Origin: Cyanidiococcus yangmingshanensis
Taxonomy: Eukaryota > Rhodophyta > Bangiophyceae > Cyanidiales > Cyanidiaceae
Assembly: GCA_013995675.1 (NCBI GenBank)
Contig: VWRR01000003.1
Span: 372,001 to 436,000, forward strand
Direction: 5' to 3'
DNA length: 64,000 nt
A program made the translations under genes and the position numbers. This document shows positions 44,623 to 55,708 of this stretch, piece by piece; the first letter of the stretch is position 1; each line of letters opens with the position of its first letter. The notes beneath the pieces were generated by a model that did no database searches, had not been told where the DNA came from, and saw only the letters and a program-made list of their open reading frames with translations.

Positions 44623-45626
44623 GCCTGCGGGCCTGAAAGGAGAACCAATACACTCCTTGGATAGCAACGTCTCACTCGCCATCAGAGATTTCTTCCCCCG
44701 CTAAAGAGAGCTTCACTTTCATCCCAAGAGGCATTTCCTTTTTAGAGTTTCTTTGTCTTCTAAACCCAACAGTCGGCTGCAAAAAGTTTAGCGGGCGGAA
44801 ATTGCGCGACCGGAAGTGGCATTAAGGTTCCGGACAATGACGACGAAGTAAAATTACTGCAGCTCACAGAGTTAGAAATTTATGGCTCCCGTTTTGAGTT
44901 TGACACAAAAATTGGAATTTCGGTAAAGCTCTGGTCTGGCGAGCGCTCTGCAAGTCGCCTTTAGCCTCCAGATAAGTTTCTTTCATCATCAATAGCCAAA
45001 CTTGTCCTTGAAAAAAGGCTTAGAATCTGTTTCTGAGATGCCGCGCTGACTTCTAGGAAGTCGAAGTTATTTGACGGGGGCTGTCAAAACAGCTATAACA
45101 TCATCAAGAGACTGTTGCGTGAACAGTTCGTACCTTTATTTTGGGGTACAAAAAACTTCGAGCGTGCTGTAGCGTGTATCCGTTATTTGCCTTCGAGCGA
45201 TCATTCTGGATCAAACAGCTCTGGAGACCCTTTTTCTATGAGCACATGAGCGCAGCTTCAAAGTGTCCTTCGATGAAAACCCTGCCAAGATCTTGGGCCC
45301 TTTAGTTTGGTGTGGGTCGTCCTGTTAAGCACTGCGTATGTACCGCAAGTGTCCGCACGGAATAATCGGACAAGCTTGGGGCGCTCATTAAATTCATATC
45401 ATCCCGGATGAAGCTCCTAGCCCCTAGGGCCGAGCGTGCTGGTGGAAGCAGAACAGTTCCGCTGAGAGCAGACACTAGGACACGTGCGCTCTCTATGTGG
45501 CTCACTGGAGTTCCATCTGATTCATGGGTGGTCGTGCGTTTCGGGATAAAACAGCACCACAACTTAAAGTACTCCCGCGCCTGTAGAGAGCCACGCCCTA
45601 TGGCAACCGGCGCCTGCAGCTGTTCT
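44623..45626. other. Spacer, repeat edge to methyltransferase
   Basis: About 1 kb without a supported gene, moderately AT-rich near 44,700-45,200. From the ATG at 45408 a frame runs into the methyltransferase signal-like segment and could be part of its targeting sequence. Confidence 0.35.
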
Positions 45627-46437
45627 ATGATCAACCTAGAGCGTCGGCGTTTTCTTAAAAGCATCGGCTGCTCCCTTCTAAGTATTTACCTTCATAGACT
45701 ACTGTATTCTTGCAGCGCCAGTGGATTCCGCTGCCCTGGGCGCAACCACGAATCCGCTCTACGATGACTGGGCGAGTTCGTATGACGCTCTAAACGACCG
45801 TTCTTGGTTTACAAAATGGAGCGGTCTTGACAGCTTCCGGGAGCTTGCTGTATCGAATCTGTATGGTCAAGTTTTGGAGATAGGAATTGGAACGGGCATA
45901 TCGCTCTCCTTTTTGCTTGAGCGCGAGCTTGGGCCCTCAAAACAGTTACTCGAAAAGGAAGCGTCTCCTATTCGTTCAGTTGTTGGCCTTGATGCAAGCG
46001 CAAAAATGATAGCAAAAGCGGCCGATCGAGTACACCATCTAAACGAGAGGTTGCCTTTTCAAGTACAGCTCATTCAAGCAGACATTCTGGATGGCCTCCC
46101 CTTTGAAAATGAATGCTTTGATTGTGTCTTTTGTGCGTATATGCTATGTACCGTGAAAGACGTTGGGAGTGCGCTTCGAGAGTCCCTGCGGGTCCTTCGA
46201 CCTGGAGGACGTCTCATCATCCTTGATCATGTGCGTTCCGACAAATGGCTGTTTGCCGCATACCAGGACCTTGTGGCTCCCTTGGTGAAGCTCTCGGCTA
46301 AAAATTGTCAATGGAATAGAAATATAGAGCACGAGCTCGCAAACCATAGCCAAAGAACGTTTCGTGTCGTGAGGACCCACCGTTTCCTCGCTGGCACGGT
46401 GGAGCTTATTGTCGCCGAACGCGCCGGATCTGCGTGA
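45627..46437 (+). CDS. SAM-dependent methyltransferase, possibly thylakoid-lumenal
   Basis: A class I methyltransferase of the Methyltransf_11/METTL7-like group; the substrate is unknown. Motif I is VLEIGIGTGISLSFLL; then SVVGLDASAKMIAKAA, the acidic loop VQLIQADILDGLPF, FDCVFCAYMLCTV and motif III LRVLRPGGRLIILDHV. The catalytic frame has no ATG before a stop at 45679; its first candidate codon is GTG at 45721. The frame behind it (a +1 change near 45,712-45,720, TCT TGC A GCG CCA) starts ATG at 45627 and reads MINLERRRFLKSIGCSLLSI, a twin-arginine signal followed by a hydrophobic stretch and Cys. With a transit peptide from the ATG at 45408 this would be a bipartite Tat lumen-targeting presequence, as in some plant homologues. 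The targeting is inference. Confidence 0.75.
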
Positions 46438-46626
46438 TCTATCCCTGCCGTTGAGGGTCCCAACTATAGCCTTTTTGCATGCACTATTTCTGTCATTAGG
46501 AATTGATGAGTCCTCAATGAAGGCTATTTTAGTGTCGATGGTTCGGATGAGTTTACTCGAATTCTTTGGTGTGATGCACCCAGAGATGCAGCGCAAAAAT
46601 GAGCCACTGATGGACAGCTGCAAGTT

Positions 46627-47700
46627 CTACCTATGCTCGATCGCATAAGCGAGGAGCTCCTCTTGCTCAGAGACGATGCCTCTGTACCAATCGAGCTGAT
46701 GCCGCAGCCATTCGCACTCGCGCCTAAGTGCCTCCACTTCTATCGTGATGGTTTGCCTCGTTGCTTCATGAAGCTGCTCCTTATTCACAAGCTCGTCTTC
46801 GGCAAAATTTGCTTGGTCCTGATTTTTAGGAGCATGGGAGAATTTTTCAGACTCACCTGATGCCAGATTCGCTTCGGTTTCATGGGAAACTAGGTCAGGG
46901 TTCCTCATCTTGCGCTGTTGTTTGAATGCCTTTTTTTCGGCTTTCACTGAATGTGCGCTTCGGGTTGTGTCGGTGTGGTTTTGATCTTCCATTTGTTCTG
47001 CACCATCTTTGCTTAATGTTCTCGGAGTCTCATGGCTTGAACTCGACGCAATTACCTGCACTTGGGTTGAGCGACGCGGAAAAGCATCGCTGTGTCGTGA
47101 AGTCGACTCGTATTTCTTTTCAAAATGACGTCGGAGTTGAACGAGCTCAGCTTGCAAGCTGCTTCACCTGCCCCTCAGCTTTCCATTTCATGATTGAGAG
47201 CTCCGCATTCTGCCTTCGCAGCGCCTCCAGGTCTCGGCTGGCCGCCTCTGCCGCACGACGATGCTGCTCACGCTCTCGCTCAGCCAACTGCTTTAGTTTC
47301 CCGTAGTCCGCTCGAAGCTGATGCTTTTCTTCACGAATCCTTTCTGCTGAGGCGTGTTGCGTCTCAGTCTCCGTCCGCAAAGCCCGGACTTGCTCTGCAT
47401 AATATTGTGCTTTGTAAGGTTGCCGCTCCAGCTCCTTGACCAAATCAAAAATTACGTTCAACGCCTCTGCTAGGGCACGCTCAATGCCATCTCCGTCCAT
47501 CAGTCGCGCACTCTGATCGTGTTCTCCAGCATTTCGTTCGGCAAGAGGCCTTTTCCGTCTCAAATAGTTCCTCTCTTCCGAAAGGCAAGCAATAGCTTCG
47601 GTGAGAGACCTAACGCTGCAAGTCGTTCATTCAAAAATCCTGTGCATGAATGAATCGAGTGAACTGAGCAGAGGCTACTAGGCTCATTAAGAGACGACAT
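46627..47700 (-). CDS. Coiled-coil protein of unknown function
   Basis: I do not recognise this gene. From the ATG at 47700 (MSSLNEPSSLCSVHSIHSC) it shows helix-forming sequence (GFLNERLAAL), then long charged heptads (LRADYGKLKQLAEREREQHR and RRQNAELSIMKWKAEGQVKQ), a Ser/Lys-rich linker, and a final coil (VEALRRECEWLRHQLDWYRG). The reading frame changes at about 47,610 (a missing base or +2) and about 47,155 (CAG C TTG CAA or CTT G CAA, +1). The heptad pattern continues across both, supporting one protein of about 350 residues. It could be a cytoskeletal or centromere/spindle adaptor, but nothing in the sequence decides. It is convergent with the methyltransferase. Confidence 0.6.
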
Positions 47701-49054
47701 CGAGTTCCCGCTCAGCACTGAAGCTGGTTCGAACACGTTACCAAGCGTTGCTGCTCCGCAGAGCACATTGATGTGCCCAGGTCCTGTAACGGTTTCCAGC
47801 GCGCAGCGATCGAAGGGCTCGCTGGTGGCGCGGCATCGATGGCGAATTGACTCACCGGCTTTGGAGATAACACCGAACTACCATCTGGAGTACAAGGGAG
47901 ACTCGTGCCTTGAGAACGAACCTCAAGGACCTCTTTCGAGAACCTATGGAGCTCCTATGGAAGAGACAACGCTGGTGAACATGGTTTCCTTTCTGAAGGA
48001 GAGTTCAGTGACGCGCACGAAGCCAGCTCTCAGGGAAGCGAAGGCCAACTCTTCGCAATAGATAGTTCAGTCTTGCAGAGAAACGGGAAGATCGCAGAAA
48101 CGTTTTCTTTTCGACTGTTAAAGTCGAAAGCTTTAAATTGGGACGGCTATCTGAAGCAGTGACCCTGCAAAGAGCAGTTCGCGCTTTGGTTTCGCTTCTT
48201 CGACGGTCCGCTGGACCTGGTCCTCGCGAACTAGAAAAGTCGTCGTTGGCTGTTTTTCTGAGTTTTGAATGATATTGATGAGAACAAGCCTTCAAACAAC
48301 TGATTGTTCTACTTTTAAAACTGAAGGTCCGTGCTACCCGTTTTCGCTATGAGGTGAAATAGCGCAAGCTGGCCGATACGTCGAGTTTCAGAGTCATCTG
48401 AATGGTTTCTTGCTTCTCTTGAGCGAGCGACTGCAATTGAAGTTCGACGATCCCTGATTATTAGGTACAGGATGCTGTATCTACATCTTTCAGGGAAATC
48501 CGCTTGACCAGATCGTAAAGCCTCAATGCTCTGGCTCTTTCCAATTCTCTCATATACGTTGTTTTCGTATCTGTACTGTTTCTGAACAGGTCCTTGCTTC
48601 ATGCTCTGATCGAAACTTATTTTATCACGGGAGCGTATTTCGACGGGAAGAGCCGCACCGGAGCTCAAGCGGGACGCCTCTGAAAATGACGTCTTCTTCC
48701 TTTCACTCTCTGCCGTGAGACAAAATCGTACCGAGCCGATCATAGAGTCTCCAACTCCCGCGTGTGAGATCATAACTGCGATTTTCACCGTCCATGGAAT
48801 ATAGCACATTTGCTGATCACAACTCATGCCTCTTGGAGCCACCTGGGCATCGCAAAATGTCTGCTCGTTCAGCCAATGCCGAGCAGTATGTGCCTAGCAT
48901 TGGTGTAGCTCTACGCAGGAACATTGATCTCATGCTTTCGTGCCGAGCGCTCACATGCGCGACCAAACAATAAATGAGTTCTCCGTGATTCCAAGCCTAC
49001 TTGCGTTTATGTTCGGGAGAGCCTCTCGTCACTTTGCCAGTTTTGTTAAGAACC
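47701..49054. other. Spacer upstream of CCR4
   Basis: About 1.35 kb. One minus-strand ORF (48315-48827, ATG at 48827, 170 codons) and one plus-strand ORF (47768-48061) are open but resemble nothing; ORFs of that length are expected by chance in a window this size. The CCR4 frame is open a little upstream from TTG only. Confidence 0.35.
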
Positions 49055-50899
49055 ATGAGCACGAAAGACAAAGTTAGTGCTGCACAGAGTAAAGCTGGAG
49101 GGGCCAGTAGGGAGAGAGCATCATCTCACGAAGGCGACGATGACGGTGTTCGAGTGAACACGCGTAAACCACCGAACGAACCTGCGGTTGTTCGAGTAGA
49201 GTTGCTTCATACGCGAACTCCTGTTGAAGGTTGTGAGATGACCCCTTTCATCCTTCTTCGCGACGTCAATGGAGACCAGCGAACGGCTGAGGCGATGGAG
49301 ACGCGAACAAAGGGAGTCCTTTCTGCGCAGTACCGTTGGTACCGACGGGAGCATCGCTTCGTCTGTGCAAAGACAGGTTTGCCAGCACAGTTCGAGTGCC
49401 TCGAGCTGGGTCGCGTCTGTGCTGAACTGGAGCGTTTAGGGGACAGCTCCGCGGTGAACCTCTCGAGTCTCGCTTATTTCCATCAGGTTTCTGAGATGCG
49501 AGAGATATGGTCGACCCTGCGGGAACTATGGCGAAGAGTGCTGATACTCCGCCAGAGCAAGCGTCGACCGGACTCGATTTTGAGCGGCAAAAGTGCGAGT
49601 CGTCTTGATCAGGATCGGGAGGCAGCTTTGTTCTGTGAGATGTCACCTGATAACGACTCAAAATTGGTGGAGTGCGGCTTCGTCCGCAATTATGCGCCCA
49701 CAGTGGTTGACATAGGCCGAACGCTTCTGCTGGAATGCCGTTATATCTGGAAAGTGCCCAACGAAGATATCCGTATTGGTCCGCCAGTATTTCTAGAGAC
49801 GCTTCCGGCAATTCGTTTCACTCAGCCGCCCCCAGAAAGACGAATGTTCTTGGTTGCGGACACGAATTGCGATTATTCCGTGAAGGATCGCGCACGAAGT
49901 GGTGAACCAAACAGCTTCCCTCTGCGATTGCTTTCATACAACTGCCTCGCGGAAATATATGCAAACTCGGACCTGTATTCATATTGCCCGGACTGGGCAT
50001 TGGCTTGGAACTATCGCCGCCGAAACTTACTCCGCGAGATTTTGAGCCTTGAGGCGGACGTTGTTTGTCTCCAGGAAATCCAGGCCGATCATTTCGAAGA
50101 GCATTTTAACCCAGCAATGCGTCGGGCAGGCTTCGAAGGAATATACAAGGCCAAGATGCGCGAGTCAATGGGCCGAAAAGGCAAGGTCGACGGGTGCGCC
50201 ACTTTTTACCGTCGAGATCGATTTCGGTTGCTTGAAAAGCATGAGATAGAGTACAGCACCATAGCCCGCGAGAAGGTCAAAGAGAAACGCCTGTTGAATC
50301 GTCTCATGAAAGACAATGTCGCTCTGTTGGTTGTTTTGGAGGATTTAGCAACGAACAACAGCGTTTGCGTGGCGAATACGCACATATTCTGGGACCCGGA
50401 TCAAACCGATGTGAAGCTGTTCCAGGTGGACACTTTTCTCCAAGAAGCAGAGGCCTATGTCGGAGCCCGAAATCTGCCTTTGCTCATTGCCGGAGACTTC
50501 AACTCTTTGCCGGAGAGCTCAATTTATGAGCTCATCGTTCGCAACGAGGTTAGCGGCCAACGACCCGACGTCATTGATGGCATGCTAGAAATCCTGAAGA
50601 TATCACCATGCCAACACAATCTAATGCTCCGCTCAGTGTATGGCTTAGGGGGCGAATTTACAGAACCTTCTTACACCAACTATACTGGACATTTTGTTGG
50701 GACACTTGACTTTATCTTTTTCACACCAGATTCTATCGTTCCGGTTGGAACGCTGGAGATCCTTGACGAGGCGCGTCTGCTGGGCGATGAGTACACTGCT
50801 CTGCCGAACCCGCGATGGTCTTCGGACCATATTTCCATCATGGCTGACTTTGATATTCGGGCATTGCGTCAAAGTCAGGCCTCAACGGCCTGGGGTTAG
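49055..50899 (+). CDS. CCR4: CCR4-type poly(A) deadenylase
   Basis: The exonuclease subunit of CCR4-NOT, shortening mRNA poly(A) tails in the cytoplasm. The ATG at 49055 is chosen; upstream codons lack ATG. About 614 residues. The C-terminal half is an endonuclease/exonuclease/phosphatase fold: LRLLSYNCLAEIYANSDLYS, ADVVCLQEIQ with the metal-binding Glu, KVDGCATFYRRDRF, VCVANTHIFWDPDQTDVKLF, LLIAGDFNSLPESSIYELI, FVGTLDFIFFTPDSI and the terminal RWSSDHISIMADF. YNCLAE and WDPDQTDVK are CCR4-specific rather than general for the fold. As in plant CCR4 there is no leucine-rich repeat for NOT1 binding; the N-terminal 270 residues instead hold an unassigned domain. The frame is intact. Confidence 0.93.
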   Translation: MSTKDKVSAAQSKAGGASRERASSHEGDDDGVRVNTRKPPNEPAVVRVELLHTRTPVEGCEMTPFILLRDVNGDQRTAEAMETRTKGVLSAQYRWYRREHRFVCAKTGLPAQFECLELGRVCAELERLGDSSAVNLSSLAYFHQVSEMREIWSTLRELWRRVLILRQSKRRPDSILSGKSASRLDQDREAALFCEMSPDNDSKLVECGFVRNYAPTVVDIGRTLLLECRYIWKVPNEDIRIGPPVFLETLPAIRFTQPPPERRMFLVADTNCDYSVKDRARSGEPNSFPLRLLSYNCLAEIYANSDLYSYCPDWALAWNYRRRNLLREILSLEADVVCLQEIQADHFEEHFNPAMRRAGFEGIYKAKMRESMGRKGKVDGCATFYRRDRFRLLEKHEIEYSTIAREKVKEKRLLNRLMKDNVALLVVLEDLATNNSVCVANTHIFWDPDQTDVKLFQVDTFLQEAEAYVGARNLPLLIAGDFNSLPESSIYELIVRNEVSGQRPDVIDGMLEILKISPCQHNLMLRSVYGLGGEFTEPSYTNYTGHFVGTLDFIFFTPDSIVPVGTLEILDEARLLGDEYTALPNPRWSSDHISIMADFDIRALRQSQASTAWG

Positions 50900-50975
50900 A
50901 GGAGTGCCTGTACCTTTGATAGATCAGGCCTCGTAAATACGGTCAAACAGAATCTTTCTCGTCGATTTTCTCGCA

Positions 50976-51567
50976 ATGAGTATCCCAGTTGGCAGTTCGG
51001 CAGCCCAGCCCGCTGCACCAAATGATGTACGAGCTTCGGGCGAGGCAGAGTGTCATATTGTTCTACATGAATCACTTTTCAAAGAGGTCTCGCAACGATC
51101 AAACAGGAATCTTGACGATTCAACCGCTTCATCGCAATGATTCATTACCAGCAAACGCGCCGAGAACTAAACTACCTATCAAATCAAGGTGTCTCATTGA
51201 AAGGGATAAACTTGAGCATTTTGCTGCGCTCCAAGTCAGAGCTCTTACGGCGACTGGCAACAGAAATGAAACCCGCAGAGACAAGTACACGGATACTAGT
51301 CCTGTTCGGAGCAGCGATAGCGCGCATGATTGCAAGCACTTTTCCTCTATACATCAGTTACCGCAGATCCCTGTTGTTCACCACAACAAGACAAACCTTT
51401 TCACTGAATGTCTACAAGATTCAAACTTGACGAATCACTGTGAGCATACGCTCCCTTCGTCGCACCAGAACACCGGCTCTGCTGATGAGCCGAGCTGCCC
51501 CTTAGCGGCTACAAAAGCCGAGGAAACAGTCCTTTTCGATTTATTTTTTCATCATCCAACGAGATGA
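50976..51567 (+). CDS. Unrecognised protein, one +1 frame change
   Basis: I do not recognise this gene. The ATG at 50976 gives MSIPVGSSAAQPAAPNDVRA and continues about 54 codons to a TGA at 51138. The +1 frame is open from there to 51567 with helix-like DKLEHFAALQVRALTATG and a Ser/His-rich end. The junction CAA T GAT reads through the TGA if the T is skipped, as at two midasin sites. It lies 77 bp after CCR4 on the same strand. Confidence 0.4.
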
Positions 51568-52077
51568 TCTTCCAAGTTCCACCTATCAGCAGAGCTCTAC
51601 ACAATATTTAAAGCTGGCTGGACCGGGAGCCAGAACACCAACGCCTCTGGCTTCGCAGAAGCTTGGAAAACCCGTCACGGATCGTTTTCGAGTGGCTCAG
51701 TATTGCATGATAGCAGTTAAATTGTTTTCCTTTCCAAGCAGTTTTCAAATCAGACTACGGAGGCATAATTGCCTCTTCTTACAAGCTACAGTCCTGAAGT
51801 ATCTGTTATTACTCGCAATGTGGATATTCCTCGGCTAAGAATCGCAGTGCCATGCGTTTTCCGGTCTGGCACGCGAGCTCATTGTTCTTTGGCCAGCTGC
51901 TGCTCTACTGCTAAAGAGGACTTGGTTAATTCGTGTTGGCAGGTTTTGCTCTTGTGATTGATATGTTTGGAATTGTTAGGGACTGGCATTTGAAAGAAAA
52001 GATTTTTGGGACGCACTCGTTCTCAAACCCTCAAGGTGTTCAGGGGCAACTCCTGGACGGGAAACACTTCGAGCCGA
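51568..52077. other. Spacer upstream of the vinyl-reductase family gene
   Basis: About 510 bp. A frame open from 51933 runs into the next gene's 5' region in the frame that would need a +1 change; otherwise nothing is recognised. Confidence 0.35.
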
Positions 52078-53517
52078 TGACACTATGCGCCTTTGTGCAT
52101 TGCGTCAGCGTTCGTTCTCAACTCAAGCCGCGTCTTGCGTTTGATTTTGAGCCCCAACAAGATCGCCAGGAACTCTCGAGCCTTAGACGGCGATTCTTTT
52201 TGCGTCAGGGCCGACTTTCCAATAGGAGGCTCAGACTCTGGACGGTGGCGGAGCAGGAGCGCGTTCAGCACAGCGTGTCTGAGCCGAGACATCGTAAACT
52301 TTCCAACTGGGGTGGTCTCGGTGGTGCATATGATACGAAAAGTGTATCCAGCAAAAGACCTGTGCTCGCACTGCGGCCTATGCGATACCCGCTACATCAC
52401 CTATGTCAAAGAAAGTTGTGCTTTCCTCCACCAGCACGTCGCTGAACTAGAGGAGAAGACTCACGGCCGAAGCCGCAACCTATTATCTGAAGATGAGCTC
52501 TACTTTGGTGTGTTTAAAAAGATGCTCGTGGCACGGAAGCGGCAACCAATCGCTGGAGCTCAATGGACTGGTATTGTTTCCTCACTTGCAATTGCGATGT
52601 TAGAATCTGGTCTCGTTGAAGGTGTCGTTTGTGTCCAGAGCAGTAAGCGCGATCGCTTCAGTCCTCAACCAGTCATCGCGAAGACTCGAGAAGAAGTGCT
52701 GTCAGCGAGAGTGAACAAACCAACGTTGTCCCCGAACCTTTCCGTGCTCGACGCCGTGGAACGGAGCGGGATGAAAAAGCTCCTTTTCATTGGTGTTGGA
52801 TGCCAGGTCGAGGCGCTCCGCTCAGTACAGGATCGGATCGGACTGGAGAAACTGTATGTTTTAGGGACTCCATGTGTAGACAATGTCACTCGGGCAGGTC
52901 TTCAGAAGTTTCTGGAGACAACATCATCATCTCCGGAGACAGTAGTATACTATGAGTTCATGCAGGACTTTCGGGTTCATTTCAAGCACGACGATTCTGT
53001 GATCAATGGCCCTGGCCGCAAGTGGGAAGAAATCGTACCATTCTTCGCGCTCGATACAAAGGAACTTAAGGATGTGTTCGCACCATCGTGTCTGTCCTGT
53101 TTTGACTATGTGAATTCGCTGGCTGACATCGTCGTCGGTTACATGGGTGCGCCTTTTGGTTGGCAATGGCTCGTTGCGCGGAACGATGCTGGATTGGAAA
53201 TGCTTGAAATCGCTCGCAAGTTCTGCGATCTTGAAGAGACCCCAGTAGCCTCCCGGGGAGATCGGCGTAATGCAGTACAGCAGTCGATTACTGCTTATGA
53301 CCGAGCGCTTACGCTGCCTCGATGGATTGCGGAGTTTCTGGCAGTGATTATTGATAGAATTGGACCAAAAGGCCTTGAGTATGCGCGATTCTCAATCGAT
53401 AGCCACTTCACCCGGAACTACCTATATGTGCGTCGGAGACACCCTGAAAAGTTAGAGACTCATGTGCCAGAATACGCTAAGCGTATTGTTGCCCAGTACA
53501 GACTTCCAGAAAACTGA
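52078..53517 (+). CDS. F420-hydrogenase beta family reductase (8-vinyl or hydroxymethyl-chlorophyll type)
   Basis: A plastid Fe-S flavoprotein of the family containing the cyanobacterial-type divinyl chlorophyllide 8-vinyl reductase (BciB) and plant 7-hydroxymethyl chlorophyll a reductase (HCAR). Cluster ligands are visible in DLCSHCGLCDTRYITYVKES, in VLGTPCVDNVTRAG and in FAPSCLSCFDYVNSLADIVV. The flavin-binding half includes KKLLFIGVGCQVEALRSVQ. Red algae make no chlorophyll b, so 8-vinyl reduction is the more likely role (inference). The first in-frame ATG is at 52330, right at the cluster domain. The frame is open upstream to 52093 with a Ser/Arg-rich presequence but only from TTG. An ATG at 52078 in the preceding frame would supply a start if a +1 change lies within the presequence, so the start is uncertain. 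Confidence 0.82.
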
Positions 53518-53546
53518 GCGCCCATGTCAAAAACATTCGCAGAGCT

Positions 53547-55708
53547 TTAGTCGTCTAGGGAACGTTCCGTATCTGGCGTAGCGGCGCTTGTGTGCTCCCC
53601 ACGACGTCGGTAGCAGAGCTCTAAATCCTTTGGATTCCGCCATATTAACCAACGCACTGTACCCAAATTCGTATTGGGATCTATGACCTGGCCGCGACAG
53701 AGAATTTCGATGTCCTGTGGAGGTGGAATCTCTGTCTCAGAAGGTGATACGTCCGGGGGACTGCGACCGCCTATCTGGGACACTTTGTTGGCACCCGAGA
53801 ATGTGCGTTGGCTCCCTGTGGGTTGCTGTTCGGAGAGCTTTGTGGAGACATATGCCATTGCTTTTCGAATCCGCAGAATGCGAGGAGCTGTGAGCTTGCT
53901 CTGGCGCAGACTCTGCAGGGAACTACCGATTGCTGGTTCAAGGCTGAAAGATATTTTGATCTGCTCCTTGGCAAGCGTCCGATTGAAGCCAACAATGTCG
54001 ATTACCCATGATGGCATAAGCGCTGCTCCTTCTCGGAGCCATCAAAGCGATGTGCGAGCTTGTGGATGAGAGGCTCGATATGCCCAGCCTCGTTGATTAC
54101 CACAGGAATATCTCCTGGAAATACAAAGGGGGTCACAGCCGTGGGCTTTTTCTCCTGGGGCACCGGCGATTCGTCGTTTGATGAAGTTGCTGAAGACGCT
54201 GTCTTCAACAGATTCGACGAGTCTGCGATTTGCGGGTTATGTTTCAGCCACTGTTTTCGCCACCAGTGAAACAGTCCTCTCAATACATGCTCGCCGATAT
54301 TCAATTTTTGATCATCGGACTCTGTCTCGAGATCAATGTCGACAGCATAAACATCCGCATCACTCACGGTGCTCTTTCGCAATCGAATACCGAGGCTGCC
54401 CAAACGCGTATCCACGGTGAACCATGAAGGCACGTAAACGAGCTCATCAACCTCTTTCTGCACATCTTCGATGCTCCGGTTATTGCCGAAGCTTCGGATG
54501 CACAATGCCCGACAAACATCCCACAGATGGATTCCATCGTCACTGTCCCGCAAAAGCACGTGCCGTCGGTTATTCAAAACCCGATAGTCGACTACGGACG
54601 GCAAACCTTCAATGACGCATTCCTCGCTAGAGCCCTCCGCCCTGATTGGAATGCGTCGAAGATGAGACTCACCGAAGGCTATCCATGCCTCTTTCGCGTA
54701 ATTGTCCAATGGAGCCAAGCAAATGCGCAAAACCGCCTTGGACCAGTTACAAACTCGGTCTCTGTCTCTGGACTCGAGTTCATTGCCATATAGTCGGACG
54801 GTTTCTTTTGAGCCCCTCAATTCTGTGCGACACACTGTACCGTCGCGCGAGCCCGATAGGAACCAAGCAAAAGATGGTGGAGTCTCGATCGCCCACACCG
54901 AGTCGTTGTGGACATGATGAAAGGCGCTCAGACACCGCTGCTGGCGTATATCCCAGAGTCGAACGACCCCGTCGCTACCTCCGCTTAAGCATACGAGACC
55001 GTTAGAAGATAACTGAATGCACCGAACAATGTCAGCGTGGCCTTGTAACCGCACTTGGTCTTGGCCTGTGCGCAAGTCGTAGATTCGTATCGATCGATCG
55101 GAACAACCTGCTGCAATCGTCTGGCATCCTTCTGAACCATTCAACGAGCCATCTCGATGAAGGGTTGACGCAACACAATAAACAGAGTCGACGCCCTCGC
55201 TCTGAAATTCAGAGAAAGCTGCGAGGCGCTCGATGTCCCAGAGAATGAGACGACTGTCGAAAGCCGCACTGACAAACTGTCTCTTGCCGACGTTTGCTAA
55301 GGCGCGCACATAGTCTTGGTGTTCGACCAGCGTTGCCAAGCAAGAGCCACAAGCGAGATCCCAAACCTTTACTGTTGCGTCGGAGGAGCACGAGACCAAC
55401 GTCGGATATCCAGCGGGCGAAACGATATCGTTGACCCAGTCCGTGTGCTCTTCTAAAGAGCGCAAGTGTGCCCGTTTCGCAATGTTTCCACTCCGTGTAT
55501 TCGGGCCGATAAACCAAAGTCTGATCGACCCATCTCGACCAGCTGAAGCCAAAAAGTACTCACTCCCCTTTCCATCAGGGGTTCGCAGGGCCAGTCCTGA
55601 GTTAACACCAAATCGGTGCTGTTGCTCAGGAAAACGACACCAATACGTCACCGTCCTTTGCTCAGCTCTAGGATCTCTGGCGAAAGACAAAACTCCCGAA
55701 TCTGTCAT
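53547..55708 (-). CDS. WDR48: WDR48/UAF1-type WD40 protein
   Basis: A beta-propeller cofactor that activates the USP1/USP12/USP46 deubiquitinases. From the ATG at 55708 there are seven or eight WD40 repeats (for example SAGRDGSIRLWFIGPNTRS, DATVKVWDLACG, GGSDGVVRLWDIRQQRCLSA). The diagnostic second half follows: VVDYRVLNNRRHVLLRDSDD, IHLWDVCRALCIRSFG and YVPSWFTVDTRLGSLGIRL. The C-terminal DUF3337 region begins PSWVIDIVGFN and ends with the ubiquitin-like IEILCRGQVIDPNTNLGTVR and RNPKDLELCYRRR. The last 150 residues are in another frame: the junction at about 54,010 reads AAG GAG CA GCG CTT ATG, a +2 change or a missing base. The homology continues at once, so I treat it as one gene. It is convergent with the vinyl-reductase family gene, 29 bp away. 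Confidence 0.9.

Noticed and set aside
43792-44704. Several overlapping ORFs on the plus strand inside the inverted duplication, one membrane-like
   Set aside because: The 12 differences between the two copies are spread over all codon positions in every frame and one makes a stop, so I could not support any single protein.
48315-48842. A 175-codon open frame on the minus strand
   Set aside because: It has no family resemblance, begins with GTG (first ATG at 48827), and one or two ORFs of this length are expected by chance in six frames of a window this size.
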